Origin: Rhodanobacter sp. 7MK24
GTDB taxonomy: Bacteria > Pseudomonadota > Gammaproteobacteria > Xanthomonadales > Rhodanobacteraceae
NCBI RefSeq assembly: GCF_014842995.1
Contig: NZ_JACYXL010000011.1
Coordinates: 124,001-188,000 of the forward strand
DNA: 64,000 bases
Direction: 5' to 3'
Shown in pieces: positions 53,486 through 64,000 of this stretch. The translations under genes were made by a program, and so were the position numbers. The stretch's first letter is position 1; the number at the start of each line of letters is the position of its first letter. The notes under the pieces are model-generated. The model was given only the letters and a program-made list of their open reading frames with translations. It was not told where the DNA came from and did no database searches.

Positions 53486-54487
53486 TCAGAACGTGCGCTG
53501 CACCGAATAGTCCGCCAGCGTGGCCAGCGCATCGCGGTAGGGCGATGCGGGCAGCATGGACAGGGCTTCGTGCGCGGCATTGGCATGCGCCTCGGCGCGC
53601 GCACGGGTGCGCTCCAGTGCGCCGGAATCGCGGATCGCGGCAACGATGCGGTCCAGCGAATCCAGGCCGCCGTGCTCGATGGCGTGACGGAGCGAGGCGA
53701 CCTGCTCCGGCGTGGCGCTCTGCAGCGCGTAGATCAGCGGCAGGGTGGGCTTGCCCTCGGCGAGGTCGTCGCCGATGTTCTTGCCCAGGGTGTCGGCGTC
53801 GCTGGTGTAGTCCAGCAGGTCGTCGGCGATCTGGAAGGCGTAGCCCAGCTCCATGCCGTAGCGGCGCAACGCGGAAACCTGTTCCGCGGGCAGGCCGCCG
53901 AGCAGGGCGCCGAGTTCGGTGGCGGCGGCGAACAGCACGGCGGTCTTGCGTTCGATCACCGCGAGGTAGGCGGCCTCGTCCACGTCGGCGTTGCCGATGT
54001 TGAGCAACTGCAGCACCTCGCCCTCGGCGATGGTGTTGGTGGTGTCGGCCAGGATGCGCATGATGCGCATGTCGTCCAGCTCCACCATCAGCTGGAACGA
54101 GCGCGAGTACAGGAAGTCGCCGACCAGCACACTGGCGGCGTTGCCCCACAGCGCGTTGGCCGTCTGCCGGCCGCGGCGCAGGCCGGACTCGTCCACCACG
54201 TCGTCGTGCAGCAGGGTGGAGGTGTGGATGAACTCGATGACCGCGGCCAGTTTCACGTGCTGCTCGCCGTGGTAACCCGCCGCGCGCGCAGCCAGCGCGT
54301 GCAGCATCGGGCGCAGCCGCTTGCCGCCGCCGGCGATGATGTGTTCGGCGATCTGGTTGATCAGCACCACGTCGGAAGCCAGCCGTGTACGGATCAGCGC
54401 GTCGATGCGTCGCATGTCGGCGTCGGCGAGTGCGCGCACGGTGGCGAAGTCGGCGGGGCGTGGGGCGTCGGCTGGGATCGAGTTCAT
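53486..54487 (-). CDS. ispB: Polyprenyl (octaprenyl) diphosphate synthase
   Basis: A 333-residue trans-prenyltransferase making the side chain of ubiquinone. The first Asp-rich motif is LLHDDVVDESGLRRG and the second is QIADDLLDYTSD. GGGKRLRPML binds the isopentenyl diphosphate. The start MNSIPADAPRPADF (54487) is preferred over 54610. The usual rplU-rpmA neighbours are not adjacent. Confidence 0.94.
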   Translation of the reverse strand: MNSIPADAPRPADFATVRALADADMRRIDALIRTRLASDVVLINQIAEHIIAGGGKRLRPMLHALAARAAGYHGEQHVKLAAVIEFIHTSTLLHDDVVDESGLRRGRQTANALWGNAASVLVGDFLYSRSFQLMVELDDMRIMRILADTTNTIAEGEVLQLLNIGNADVDEAAYLAVIERKTAVLFAAATELGALLGGLPAEQVSALRRYGMELGYAFQIADDLLDYTSDADTLGKNIGDDLAEGKPTLPLIYALQSATPEQVASLRHAIEHGGLDSLDRIVAAIRDSGALERTRARAEAHANAAHEALSMLPASPYRDALATLADYSVQRTF

Positions 54488-54624
54488 GAGTGGTCGCGGT
54501 CTGGGTCGCTCGATTATAGAGGCAGGGCGCCGCGAACCCGCATCCGCGGGGAGATTGCAAGCCGCGCTGGCCGGCCCAATGATGGGGCGGCGGCCGGTCG
54601 TTGCCGCCACAGGGTTCCGCTCCG

Positions 54625-55620
54625 ATGGCTCACGAAATCATTGCGCTGATCGCCCAGTACGGACTGCTGCTGGTGTTCCTGAACGTGCTGGCGGCGCAGG
54701 CGGGCGTGCCGGTGCCGGCGGTGCCCACCCTGGTCGTGGCCGGGGCGCTGGCGGCAGGCGGTCGCCTGTCATTGGCAGGTATCGTGGCAGCGGCCTTGGC
54801 CGCCAGCCTGATTGGCGACCTGGCCTGGTATCTGGCAGGACGGCGCTATGGCGCGGGGGTGATGCGCACGCTATGCCGCATCTCGTTGTCGCCGGATTCC
54901 TGCGTGAAGCAGTCGGAGCTGCATTTCCAGCGCTGGCGCGGACAGGTGCTGCTGGTCGCCAAGTTCGTGCCGGGGCTGTCGATGCTGGCACCGCCGCTGG
55001 TCGGCGCAATGGGCCTGTCGCCACGGAGTTTCATGCTGCTCGACGGCGTGGGTGCACTGCTCTGGGCGGGTGTGGCGATCGCGCTCGGCTATGTCTTCGC
55101 GGGCGAAGTCGACCGCGTGCTGGACGCCATCGCGGGCGCCGGCACAGTGGCAGTCGAGGCGGTCACGGCACTGCTTGTGGCCTACGTGGCCGTCAAGTGG
55201 TGGCGGCGCAAACGTCTGCTGCGATCGCTGCGGATGGCACGCATCGGCGTCGAAGAGCTTGCTGGCGCGATTGCGGCAGGGCGCGCGCCCGTGGTGATCG
55301 ACGTGCGTTCGGCGCTGGCGCGGCAGCTGGACGGCCGGCTCATTCCGGATGCCCTGCTGGCCGAGGTCGATGGCGTCGTGCAGGTCGTCGACGCGATACC
55401 GTTTGATCGCGAGCTGGTGGTGTATTGCAATTGCCCGAATGAGGTCTCCGCGGCGTACGCGGCGCAGGCGCTGATGGCGCACGGCTATCGACATGTGCGG
55501 CCGTTGCTGGGTGGACTGGACGCCTGGGATGCGGCTGGCTACACGGTGCATCGGCTGGCAGCAGCCGTGGTGGCTGGTGCGGGGCAGGAAGTGGACGACT
55601 CCGCGCCGACGGTGGCCTGA
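54625..55620 (+). CDS. DedA-family membrane protein fused to a rhodanese domain
   Basis: A 331-residue fusion. Residues 1-200 are a DedA/VTT protein (QAGVPVPAVPTLVVAGALAAGG, GDLAWYLAGRRYG, KFVPGLSMLAPPLVGAMGLS), a family of undecaprenyl-phosphate and lipid flippases or proton-driven transporters. Residues 210-310 form a cytoplasmic rhodanese domain with active-site loop LVVYCNCPNEVSAAYAAQAL. Cys at the start of this loop fits persulfide transfer. ATG 54625 is chosen over 54601. It is divergent from ispB. Confidence 0.9.
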   Translation: MAHEIIALIAQYGLLLVFLNVLAAQAGVPVPAVPTLVVAGALAAGGRLSLAGIVAAALAASLIGDLAWYLAGRRYGAGVMRTLCRISLSPDSCVKQSELHFQRWRGQVLLVAKFVPGLSMLAPPLVGAMGLSPRSFMLLDGVGALLWAGVAIALGYVFAGEVDRVLDAIAGAGTVAVEAVTALLVAYVAVKWWRRKRLLRSLRMARIGVEELAGAIAAGRAPVVIDVRSALARQLDGRLIPDALLAEVDGVVQVVDAIPFDRELVVYCNCPNEVSAAYAAQALMAHGYRHVRPLLGGLDAWDAAGYTVHRLAAAVVAGAGQEVDDSAPTVA

Positions 55621-55893
55621 GGGTTCGTTCAAGGTTTCCAGCCTTCACCGCCGCGGACTTGCTGGAGCGGGGCGGCTTGCGCAGGTAACGATGGGCCGGC
55701 GTTGCGTGCGCAGCTCCCAATGCGGAACTTGCCGAACCCGTGAACAGGTTCCATGGCCGCGCCTCCCTCGGCAGAAATCTTTACGAGAAATATATGCGGC
55801 AGCGGTTTTCCGCTATCCGCCCGTTATGCCCGCGGCCCTAGATTGCGCACCTTGCCGCGCCACCTTTCTGGTGCGGTTCCACGGAGGCATGCA

Positions 55894-55983
55894 ATGGGCT
55901 GGGCAATGGTGTTGGGCGGCGTGATGGCCGCGGGTCTGTTCGTCTATCTGTTCTACGCGCTGTTCCGTCCGGAACGGTTCTGA
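55894..55983 (+). CDS. kdpF: KdpF-like small subunit of the potassium ATPase
   Basis: A 29-residue single-helix peptide, MGWAMVLGGVMAAGLFVYL then FYALFRPERF, with GGAGG 6 nt before its ATG. The closing LFRPERF is the KdpF signature. It stabilises the KdpABC complex in the membrane. It is too short for most gene finders. The 273 bp upstream (55621-55893) should carry the kdp promoter; an A/T-rich stretch around 55780-55795 is the likeliest place. Confidence 0.88.
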   Translation: MGWAMVLGGVMAAGLFVYLFYALFRPERF

Positions 55984-55993
55984 GGTGGGCGCG

Positions 55994-56077
55994 ATGGGCG
56001 ATTTCATTTTCGTGGGGCTGGCGGTGGCGTTCTTCATCGCCATGGTCCTGTACATCGCCGCGCTGAAGAAGATCTGA
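55994..56077 (+). CDS. Second single-helix mini-protein of the kdp operon
   Basis: A 27-residue peptide: [20 protein letters not shown] then IAALKKI. It has GAGGTG before the ATG and lies 10 bp after kdpF and 10 bp before kdpA. It has the size and single-helix form of KdpF but a different sequence with a basic end. It is possibly a second KdpF-like subunit. The well-formed ribosome-binding site and tight spacing argue for real translation. Confidence 0.6.
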   Translation: MGDFIFVGLAVAFFIAMVLYIAALKKI

Positions 56078-56087
56078 GGAGCGCGCG

Positions 56088-57791
56088 ATGACGACCAATA
56101 TCCTCTACTTCGTGATCATGCTGGCGTGCATGACGGCGTTGGCGATACCCATGGGCCATTACCTGGCCAAGGTGTTCACCGACGAGAGGCATGCGCTCCC
56201 GGAGCGGCTTACCTATCGCCTGCTGGGCGTGGACCCGGACCGCGGCATGCGCTGGTCGCAATACGGCATGGCGCTGGTGCTGGCGAACGCCGCGATGGGG
56301 CTGCTGGGCTACCTCCTGCTGCGCGTGCAGGCCTGGATGCCGCTGAACCCGTCGCACCTGTCAGGGATGTCGCCGGACCTGGCGTTCAACACCGCCATGT
56401 CCTTCGTCACCAATACCAACTGGCAGGCCTACTCGGGCGAGAACACCTTGTCCAACTTCAGCCAGATGGCCGCGCTGACCTTCCTGATGACGGTGAGTGC
56501 CGCCACGGGCCTGGCCGCGGGCGCCGCTTTCGTGCGCGGCCTTGGGCACGCCGAGAAGCCGGAGATCGGCAATTTCTGGGTGGACTTCACCCGCATCGTC
56601 TGGCGCATCCTGCTGCCGGTCTGCTTCGTGCTGGCGCTGGTCTGCATATGGCAGGGCGTGCCGCAGACGCTGGCTTCGGATGCCGTGGCGACCACGCTGG
56701 AAGGCGCGAAGCAGCACATCATCCTCGGCGCGGTGGCGAGCCTGGAGACGATCAAGCACATCGGTACCAACGGCGGCGGCTTCTACGGCGCGAATGCAGC
56801 GCATCCGTACGAGGATCCGACGCCGCTCATCAACACGCTGCACATATTGTCGATGCTGCTGATTCCCGCGGCGCTGACGGTGGCGTTCGGCCGCATGCTT
56901 GCGCGCAATCGCCAGGGCTGGGTGCTGTTCGGCGCCTTCTTCGTGATGTTCGTGGGCTTCCTCGCCATCGTGTATCCGGCGGAGCAGGCGGGCAATCCGC
57001 AGCTCACCGCGCTGGGCGTGGACCAGCACCTCTCGGCCACCCAGCCGGGCGGCAACATGGAAGGCAAGGAGATGCGCTTCGGTATCGCCGGCAGCAGCCT
57101 GTTCGTCACGGCCACCACTGCCGCCACCACCGGCTCGGTGAACGCGATGCACGACTCGCTGACGCCGCTGGGCGGCCTGGTGCCGCTGGGCGAGATGATG
57201 CTGAACTGCGTGTACGGCGGCAAAGGCGTGGGCCTGATCAATCTGCTGCAGTACGCGATCCTCGCGGTGTTCCTGATCGGCATGATGATCGGCCGCACGC
57301 CGGAATTCCTCGGCAAGAAGATCGAGGCGCGCGAGATCAAGCTGGTGATGCTGGCGGTGCTGGCGCACCCGATCTGCATCCTCGGCTTCACCGCGCTGGC
57401 GGTGTTGTGGCCGCACGTCACCGACAGCCTCGGCAACACCGGGCCGCACGGCTTCAGCGAAATCCTCTACGCCTATACCTCGGCCACCGCCAACAACGGT
57501 TCGGCGTTCGGCGGCCTCAGCGTGAACACGCCTTTCTACAACACCACGATCGGTCTCGCGATGCTGATCGGCCGCTACGGCACCCTGCTGCCGATGCTGG
57601 CGGTGGCGGGCCTGCTCGCGAGCAAGAAGACGCTGCCGGAAACCGCGGGCACCTTCCCCACCGCCACACCGCTGTTCATGGCGCTGACCGTGCTGGTGGC
57701 GCTGGTGGTGGGCGGACTCACCTTCCTGCCGGCGTTGGCGCTGGGGCCGCTGGTCGAGCACATCGCCATGCTGCACGGCCAGCTTTTCTGA
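56088..57791 (+). CDS. kdpA: Potassium-transporting ATPase subunit A
   Basis: A 567-residue channel-like subunit that selects K+ in the high-affinity KdpFABC pump. Selectivity-filter segments of the four repeats are recognisable: [58 protein letters not shown] and [22 protein letters not shown]. Its length matches E. coli KdpA (557). It is followed by kdpC rather than kdpB. Confidence 0.97.
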   Translation: MTTNILYFVIMLACMTALAIPMGHYLAKVFTDERHALPERLTYRLLGVDPDRGMRWSQYGMALVLANAAMGLLGYLLLRVQAWMPLNPSHLSGMSPDLAFNTAMSFVTNTNWQAYSGENTLSNFSQMAALTFLMTVSAATGLAAGAAFVRGLGHAEKPEIGNFWVDFTRIVWRILLPVCFVLALVCIWQGVPQTLASDAVATTLEGAKQHIILGAVASLETIKHIGTNGGGFYGANAAHPYEDPTPLINTLHILSMLLIPAALTVAFGRMLARNRQGWVLFGAFFVMFVGFLAIVYPAEQAGNPQLTALGVDQHLSATQPGGNMEGKEMRFGIAGSSLFVTATTAATTGSVNAMHDSLTPLGGLVPLGEMMLNCVYGGKGVGLINLLQYAILAVFLIGMMIGRTPEFLGKKIEAREIKLVMLAVLAHPICILGFTALAVLWPHVTDSLGNTGPHGFSEILYAYTSATANNGSAFGGLSVNTPFYNTTIGLAMLIGRYGTLLPMLAVAGLLASKKTLPETAGTFPTATPLFMALTVLVALVVGGLTFLPALALGPLVEHIAMLHGQLF

Positions 57792-57801
57792 AGGATCGAC
57801 C

Positions 57802-58454
57802 ATGAACGATACGAACACTTCCATCCGCAGCCTGCTGCGGCCGGCGATCACGTCCGCCGTGCTGTTCATGCTGCTCACCGGGCTGGCCTATCCGCTGATC
57901 ACCACCGCGGCGGCGAACCTGCTGCTGCCGTGGCATGCGCAGGGCAGCCTGGTGCAGCGCGACGGCAAGGTGATCGGCTCGGCGCTGCTGGGCCAGGACT
58001 TCACCGCGCCGCGCTATTTCCATCCGCGCCCCAGCGCCACGCAGGCGCCGGATCCGAAAGATCCGAGCAAGACCGTGGACTCGCCCTACAACGCGGAGTT
58101 GAGCGCCGCGAGCAACTACGGCCCGACCAACCGCAAGCTGATCGATGCCGTAGCCGGGCGCGCCCGTGCCTATCGCAGCGAGAACGGACTGGCCGCGAAC
58201 GCGCCGGTGCCGGTGGATGCGGTCACGGCTTCCGCGTCGGGGCTGGATCCCGAGATCTCGCTCGCCAATGCCGAACTGCAGTTGCCCCGCGTGGCGGCGC
58301 AGCGCGGCTTGCCGCAGGCGGACGTGGAGCGCCTGTTGAACGAGCACGCCGCGACGCGCGTATTCGGCCTGTTTGGTGTGCCGCGGGTGAACGTGCTGGA
58401 CCTGAACCTCGCCCTCGATGCGCTTGCGCGCGAGGGTCAACACGGAACGAAGTC

Positions 58455-58458
<4 letters not shown>
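57802..58458 (+). CDS. kdpC: Potassium-transporting ATPase subunit C
   Basis: A 218-residue subunit with one N-terminal membrane helix (residues 13-38, [20 protein letters not shown]) and a periplasmic domain. Motifs are [41 protein letters not shown] and [22 protein letters not shown]. Its position before kdpB departs from the usual A-B-C order. The stop overlaps the kdpB start by 4 bp. Confidence 0.96.
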
Positions 58459-60521
<2,063 letters not shown>

Positions 60522-60531
60522 GGAGAAATCC

Positions 60532-60726
60532 ATGAACGCCCAACTGAAACTTTCCGTGAATCTTCCCGATGACCGGCACGAGCAGATCGAGGTGGTCGTC
60601 TCCACCGGCGAAGGCCGCGACGTGGTGATCGCGTTGCCCGTGCGGCAGAGTGCGCCGGCACATGTGGTCACCGCGGCCGAACGCGAGCAGGACGACTACG
60701 TGCTGGGCGGCTACGCCGGCATCTGA
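60532..60726 (+). CDS. Small hypothetical protein after kdpB
   Basis: A 64-residue soluble protein beginning MNAQLKLSVNLPDDRHEQIEVVVSTGEGRDVVIALPV. It has GAGGAG before the ATG and lies 10 bp after kdpB, so it is probably co-transcribed. No family was recognised. The alternating hydrophobic pattern suggests a beta-sheet. Confidence 0.6.
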   Translation: MNAQLKLSVNLPDDRHEQIEVVVSTGEGRDVVIALPVRQSAPAHVVTAAEREQDDYVLGGYAGI

Positions 60727-60747
60727 CAAGGCTCGTGGTCTTGCTCG

Positions 60748-60865
60748 TCATTCCGGCGAAGGTCGGCCCCATAGGGGTGAGCTCAGCGAATCATCCAGTG
60801 ACTGTGTGACTCGGACGAGCATGGTCGTGACTGGATCCCGGCCTTCGCCGGGATGACAAGCAAAG
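60748..60865. repeat. Inverted REP-like pair between the kdp small ORF and porin
   Basis: Starts ctcgtcattccggcgaaggtcgg and ends with cccggccttcgccgggatgac. The two halves are in opposite orientation around about 60 nt. It is the same family as at 25650, 35572 and 62847, and may separate kdpFACB mRNA from porin mRNA. Confidence 0.65.
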
Positions 60866-60928
60866 GCGGGTTGCTTGATTCATCGCTTCACGAAGGCGGC
60901 CGTTGCGGGCCGCGAAACAAGGAAAGAC

Positions 60929-62416
60929 ATGACACACAAGAAATTGCTTCCGCTGGCGCTGATGCTGGCGATGTTGCCGGCCGGTCGTGTACTGGCCGGT
61001 ACCACCGCGGCCGTGCCGCTGGCCGATCCGCAGAGCGTCGCCTCGACACAGGCGCCCGCGATGGAGGTGCAAAGCTCCGATTGCTCCCACGGGTTCCTTT
61101 CGCGTTTCGCCGCGGCGTATCGCGAAGATGCGCAGCCGGCCGATCCGAATGCGCCGGCGGCCAAGCGTCGCGCGATGGATGCGCCGCTGGATTCGCCGCC
61201 GTTCCCCTCGTCGGAGTGGCAGCTCGGCGGCGTGCCGGCGCCGATCGGAGTGCCGGACACCAATTCCACCTATCCGCTGGAAAAGGCGCTGGGCTGCACC
61301 GCGCTGGGCCAGTGGATGCAGCGCAACCGCATCGAGATGTTCGGCTGGGTCACGCCATCGGGGAACCTCAGCACGTCCAGCAAGAACAATGCGCCGCTGT
61401 CATACAACACACGCGCCAACCAGCTGGAGTTCGACCAGTTCGTGTTCAACATCACGCGGGTCGAGGACACGGTGCAGACCGACCACATGGATTGGGGCTT
61501 CGACATCTCCAATCTGTATGGCTACGACTACCACTACACCACGATGAAGGGCGTCTTCAGCAACCAGCTGCTGAACAATCCTTCCGGCAACGAGCCGCAG
61601 AACGGCAAGGTCTATGGCGACGATCCGATGCTGTTCTACGCCGATGTCTATGTTCCGTGGGTGGCCGAGGGCATGGTGGTGCGCATCGGCCGCTACCTTT
61701 CGCTGCCGGACATCGAGGCGCAGTTCTCGCCGCAGAACTACCTGATGACCCACTCGATCCTCTACACCGAGGATCCGTATACGCAGATGGGCATCATGAC
61801 CACCACGCGCCTGAGCCAGCAGTGGACGTTGCAGCTTGGCCTGAACGCCAGCAACGACACCGCGGTCTGGAACCCCGGTGCGCGGCCCACCCTGCAGGCC
61901 TGCGTGCGCTGGGTGTCAGCCGACAACAACGACATGCTGTATCCCTGCATCAACAGCCTCAACCACTCCGATTACAACTACAACAACGTGCAGATGTACG
62001 TGATGACCTGGGGCCATCGCTTCAACGAACGCGTGCACATCCTCACCGAGGCCTATCGCATGTTTGGCCGCAACATCCCCGGCTTCGGCCCGGGCGGCAT
62101 CCCGGGCGAGCCGGGCACCTCGGCGCTGCCGGGTTATGCCAGCGCGTTCGGCGTGGTGAACTACCTCAACATCGAGCTGGACGCGAAGAACATGCTGTCC
62201 ATCCGCAACGAGTTCTACAACGACGAGAGCGGCCAGCGCACCGGCTACGCCACGCGCTACAGCAGCCATACCGTCGGCATCACGCACTGGGTTTCGCAGG
62301 ATCTGGAGATCCAGCCGGAGCTGCGGTACGAAAAATCGTATGACGTCGATGCCTATGACGGCGGGCGCAAGGACTATCAGGCGGTGGCATTGCTGGATGC
62401 GATCATCCACTTCTGA
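60929..62416 (+). CDS. Outer-membrane beta-barrel porin (BBP2/OmpL-like)
   Basis: A 495-residue protein with a signal peptide (MTHKKLLPLALMLAMLPAGRVLA). The rest alternates aromatic beta strands and ends in a C-terminal Phe (DYQAVALLDAIIHF), as outer-membrane barrels do. Segments such as MFGWVTPSGNLSTSSKNN, VRIGRYLSLPDIEAQFSPQNYLMTHS and YATRYSSHTVGITHWVSQDLEIQPELRYE are typical of the putative beta-barrel porin-2 family. ATG 60929 follows AAGGAAAG. Its place between kdpB and kdpD suggests a pore that lets K+ cross the outer membrane; this is inference. Confidence 0.85.
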   Translation: MTHKKLLPLALMLAMLPAGRVLAGTTAAVPLADPQSVASTQAPAMEVQSSDCSHGFLSRFAAAYREDAQPADPNAPAAKRRAMDAPLDSPPFPSSEWQLGGVPAPIGVPDTNSTYPLEKALGCTALGQWMQRNRIEMFGWVTPSGNLSTSSKNNAPLSYNTRANQLEFDQFVFNITRVEDTVQTDHMDWGFDISNLYGYDYHYTTMKGVFSNQLLNNPSGNEPQNGKVYGDDPMLFYADVYVPWVAEGMVVRIGRYLSLPDIEAQFSPQNYLMTHSILYTEDPYTQMGIMTTTRLSQQWTLQLGLNASNDTAVWNPGARPTLQACVRWVSADNNDMLYPCINSLNHSDYNYNNVQMYVMTWGHRFNERVHILTEAYRMFGRNIPGFGPGGIPGEPGTSALPGYASAFGVVNYLNIELDAKNMLSIRNEFYNDESGQRTGYATRYSSHTVGITHWVSQDLEIQPELRYEKSYDVDAYDGGRKDYQAVALLDAIIHF

Positions 62417-62516
62417 TGTTTGCTTTCCTTTCGCCATTGCTGCGATGGCCTGCATTTTCACTCTCCCGCTTGCGGGAAAGGGGTAGGGGAGAGGGGCTTT
62501 TGCTTATGGGTTTGCC

Positions 62517-62825
62517 GCAAGTTTCAAAGCGGTTTCGTGCGCCTGTCGGCGCCCGAGTTACTTCTCTTTTGCGTGCCCAAAAGAGAAGTAACCAAGAGAA
62601 AAGGGCACCCCGCGGCGACGCTTTTCGCCCATCCATGGGCGAAAAGTCCGTGAGGCGTGGCCGGGCTTTTCGGCCGGACTCCTGTCCGGTCGAAAAGGCG
62701 AGTCCATCCATGGACTCGCCCGCTGCGCGGCCTTGTCGTCCACGCCTCACCGCCGCCGAGGGGCCCCGGAAGAGCAGCGCGCTTCCTGCGCGCAGAAGCA
62801 ACAGCCAGAGCAAAGAAAAAACCGT
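62517..62825. repeat. Dispersed intergenic repeat, family A, copy 2
   Basis: About 310 bp matching 35686-36030 in order. It contains a 14-bp perfect stem (62557-62570 with 62579-62592, gttacttctctttt), ccatccatgggcg, gcgagtccatcc with gactcgcccgctgcgcggcc, cgcctcaccgcc, cgaggggcccc and the right edge cgcgcagaagcaac. Several nested palindromes suggest a folded RNA or a mobile non-coding element. The gap 62417-63176 has no gene. Confidence 0.75.
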
Positions 62826-62839
62826 GAGAGGTGTTCGTG

Positions 62840-62875
62840 CTTCTGCTCGTCATTCCGGCTTTCGCCGGGATGACA
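62840..62875. repeat. Single REP-like palindrome
   Basis: ctcgtcattccggctttcgccgggatgac: arms cattccggc and gccgggatg around a short centre. This is one unit of the REP-like family also found at 20625, 25650, 35572 and 60748. Confidence 0.6.
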
Positions 62876-62905
62876 AGTGTGGGGTGCTGGAATACCTCAG
62901 CTTCC

Positions 62906-63110
62906 AGATACGGCGCGGCATGGCGGCGGCGGTGGTCGTGTCGCGGGATATAGTTCCAACATCCTCGAAACCGCAGGCTTGTAATCCCGCTGGATTAAGC
63001 AAGGCCATTTCTCTTGGTTACTTCTCTTTGGGCCAGCAAAGAGAAGTGACTCGGTCGCCGGCGGGCGATCGAAAGCCCGCCGCAGGCGAGCCAATCTGCA
63101 GAAACGAACG
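62906..63110. repeat. Dispersed intergenic repeat, family B, copy 3
   Basis: Best-preserved family B copy: agatacggcgcgg, tcgcgggatatagttccaacatcctcg, then a 13-bp stem (63017-63029 with 63038-63050, one G-T pair), then ggcgggc-gatcgaaa-gcccgcc as a second hairpin and cagaaacgaac. It sits directly in front of kdpD. Confidence 0.65.
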
Positions 63111-63182
63111 ATCGTAGCGAACACTCAAATCACGAACACTCAAGCCAAGAACGGCATCACCCGAAACCTCCGACGCATGTCC

Positions 63183-64000
63183 ATGAGCACCCCCACCCGC
63201 GAAGCCCGCGCCAACGCCCTCCTAGACGTCGCCAACGGCGAGCACAAGCGCCTGAAGATCTTCCTCGGTGCCGCTCCCGGCGTCGGCAAGACCTGGGCCA
63301 TGCTGTCCGCCGCGCGCGAGTTGAAGAAGCAGGGCGTGGATGTGGTGGTGGGCCTGGTGGAAACGCACGGCCGCGCCGAGACGGCGGCCCTGCTGGAAGG
63401 GCTGGAAATCCTGCCGCGCCGCCATGTGAGTTACCACGGCCGTGATTTCGAGGAGTTCGACCTCGACGCCGCGCTGGCGCGCAAGCCGCAGGTGTTGCTG
63501 GTGGACGAACTGGCGCACACCAATCTTCCTGGCGGCCGCCACGAACGCCGCTGGCAGGACATCGCCGAACTGCTCGACGCCGGTATCGAGGTGTACAGCG
63601 CACTCAATGTGCAGCACCTGGAAAGCCTCAACGATCAGGTGCAGCGCATCACCGGCGTGGCCGTGCGCGAGCGCGTGCCGGATGCCTTCCTCGACCGCGC
63701 GCGCGACATCGTGCTGATCGACCTGCCGCCGCGCGAGCTGATCCAGCGCCTGAAGGCCGGCAAGGTCTACGTGCCGGAAACCGCGGCCGCGGCGCTGGAT
63801 TCGTTCTTCTCGCCCACCAACCTCGCCGCGCTGCGCGAGCTGTCGGTGGACACTGTGGCCGGCCACGTGGAGAGCGACCTGCGCGGCGCGATGCTGGCAC
63901 GCGGCGGCGCGATGCCGGTGCGCCGCCGCGTGCTGGCGGCGATCGACGGCCATGCGCAGAGCGAATACCTGGTGCGCGTGGCGCGGCGCATCGCCGAGCG
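63183..64000 (+). CDS. kdpD: Sensor histidine kinase KdpD, N-terminal part
   Basis: Controls kdp expression with the regulator KdpE. The visible 272 residues are the KdpD sensor domain: Walker A FLGAAPGVGKTWAML near residue 30, GLVETHGRAET, VLLVDELAHTN, NVQHLESLNDQV and IVLIDLPPRELIQRL. The universal-stress-like part begins at RRRVLAAIDGHAQSEYLVRVARRIAER, where the window ends. Transmembrane, GAF and kinase domains are not in view. In-frame ATGs lie at 63177 and 63183; neither has a strong ribosome-binding site. Confidence 0.95.
   Translation, partial: MSTPTREARANALLDVANGEHKRLKIFLGAAPGVGKTWAMLSAARELKKQGVDVVVGLVETHGRAETAALLEGLEILPRRHVSYHGRDFEEFDLDAALARKPQVLLVDELAHTNLPGGRHERRWQDIAELLDAGIEVYSALNVQHLESLNDQVQRITGVAVRERVPDAFLDRARDIVLIDLPPRELIQRLKAGKVYVPETAAAALDSFFSPTNLAALRELSVDTVAGHVESDLRGAMLARGGAMPVRRRVLAAIDGHAQSEYLVRVARRIAE

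Noticed and set aside
52911..54560. 549-codon fusion of ispB antisense-frame sequence with the NUDIX protein
   Set aside because: The NUDIX domain has a normal start at 53477. The N-terminal two thirds is an Arg-rich shadow of ispB.

Overview
The window is high-GC gammaproteobacterial chromosome, most likely from the order Lysobacterales (Xanthomonadales), family Rhodanobacteraceae (Dyella, Rhodanobacter or Luteibacter type). This rests on the gene families and their order (lptF-lptG / pepA-holC, ftsY / rsmD-coaD-yfhL, asmA-like-mutY-yggX, a chromosomal subclass B3 metallo-beta-lactamase) and on intergenic repeats of the kind common in that group. No phage genes, rRNA or CRISPR array were seen. 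The only tRNA is tRNA-Phe.

Left end (1-4400, all minus strand): a lasso-peptide (RiPP) locus. A 46-residue precursor is followed by a B protein (RRE plus transglutaminase-like protease) and a C protein (asparagine-synthetase-like cyclase) that runs off the window. The predicted core closely resembles the xanthomonins, lasso peptides with an unusually small seven-residue ring. A GC hairpin lies between A and B, and a palindrome and paired direct repeats lie in front of A. A GntR-type regulator and a seven-helix membrane protein with an extracytoplasmic sugar-binding-like domain lie upstream on the same strand.

4400-20400: mostly single genes and short operons. These include a CGNR regulator, OmpH-like protein, M14 peptidase, YciI protein, META protein, HAD phosphatase coupled to a PIN protein, KirBac potassium channel, nicotinamidase, an operon of cupin thiol dioxygenase, FAD/NAD(P) oxidoreductase and cardiolipin synthase, a TonB-like protein, hemolysin III, and a toxin-antitoxin pair whose ParE toxin is frameshifted.

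20800-45400: threonine aldolase, the LPS exporter permeases LptF/LptG, PepA, HolC, a chimeric IS remnant, a 1192-residue periplasmic-propeller hybrid histidine kinase, cytochrome b561 and YceI, serine deaminase, a frameshifted DUF6968-like gene, an APC permease, RecQ, a CPA2 antiporter, a MASE2-GGDEF diguanylate cyclase, tRNA-Phe with a clear promoter and terminator, yggX-mutY-asmA-like, and ftsY.

45700-55600: rsmD, coaD, a lipoprotein, yfhL, gamma-glutamyltransferase, an MBL-fold hydrolase with a TMEM43-like protein, the B3 metallo-beta-lactamase, a NUDIX hydrolase, ispB, and a DedA-rhodanese fusion.

Right end (55900-64000): a potassium-uptake locus in the unusual order kdpF, small ORF, kdpA, kdpC, kdpB, small ORF, outer-membrane porin, repeat block, kdpD (cut by the window edge).

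Several intergenic gaps carry dispersed palindromic repeats of at least three families. They account for most of the longer stretches without genes.
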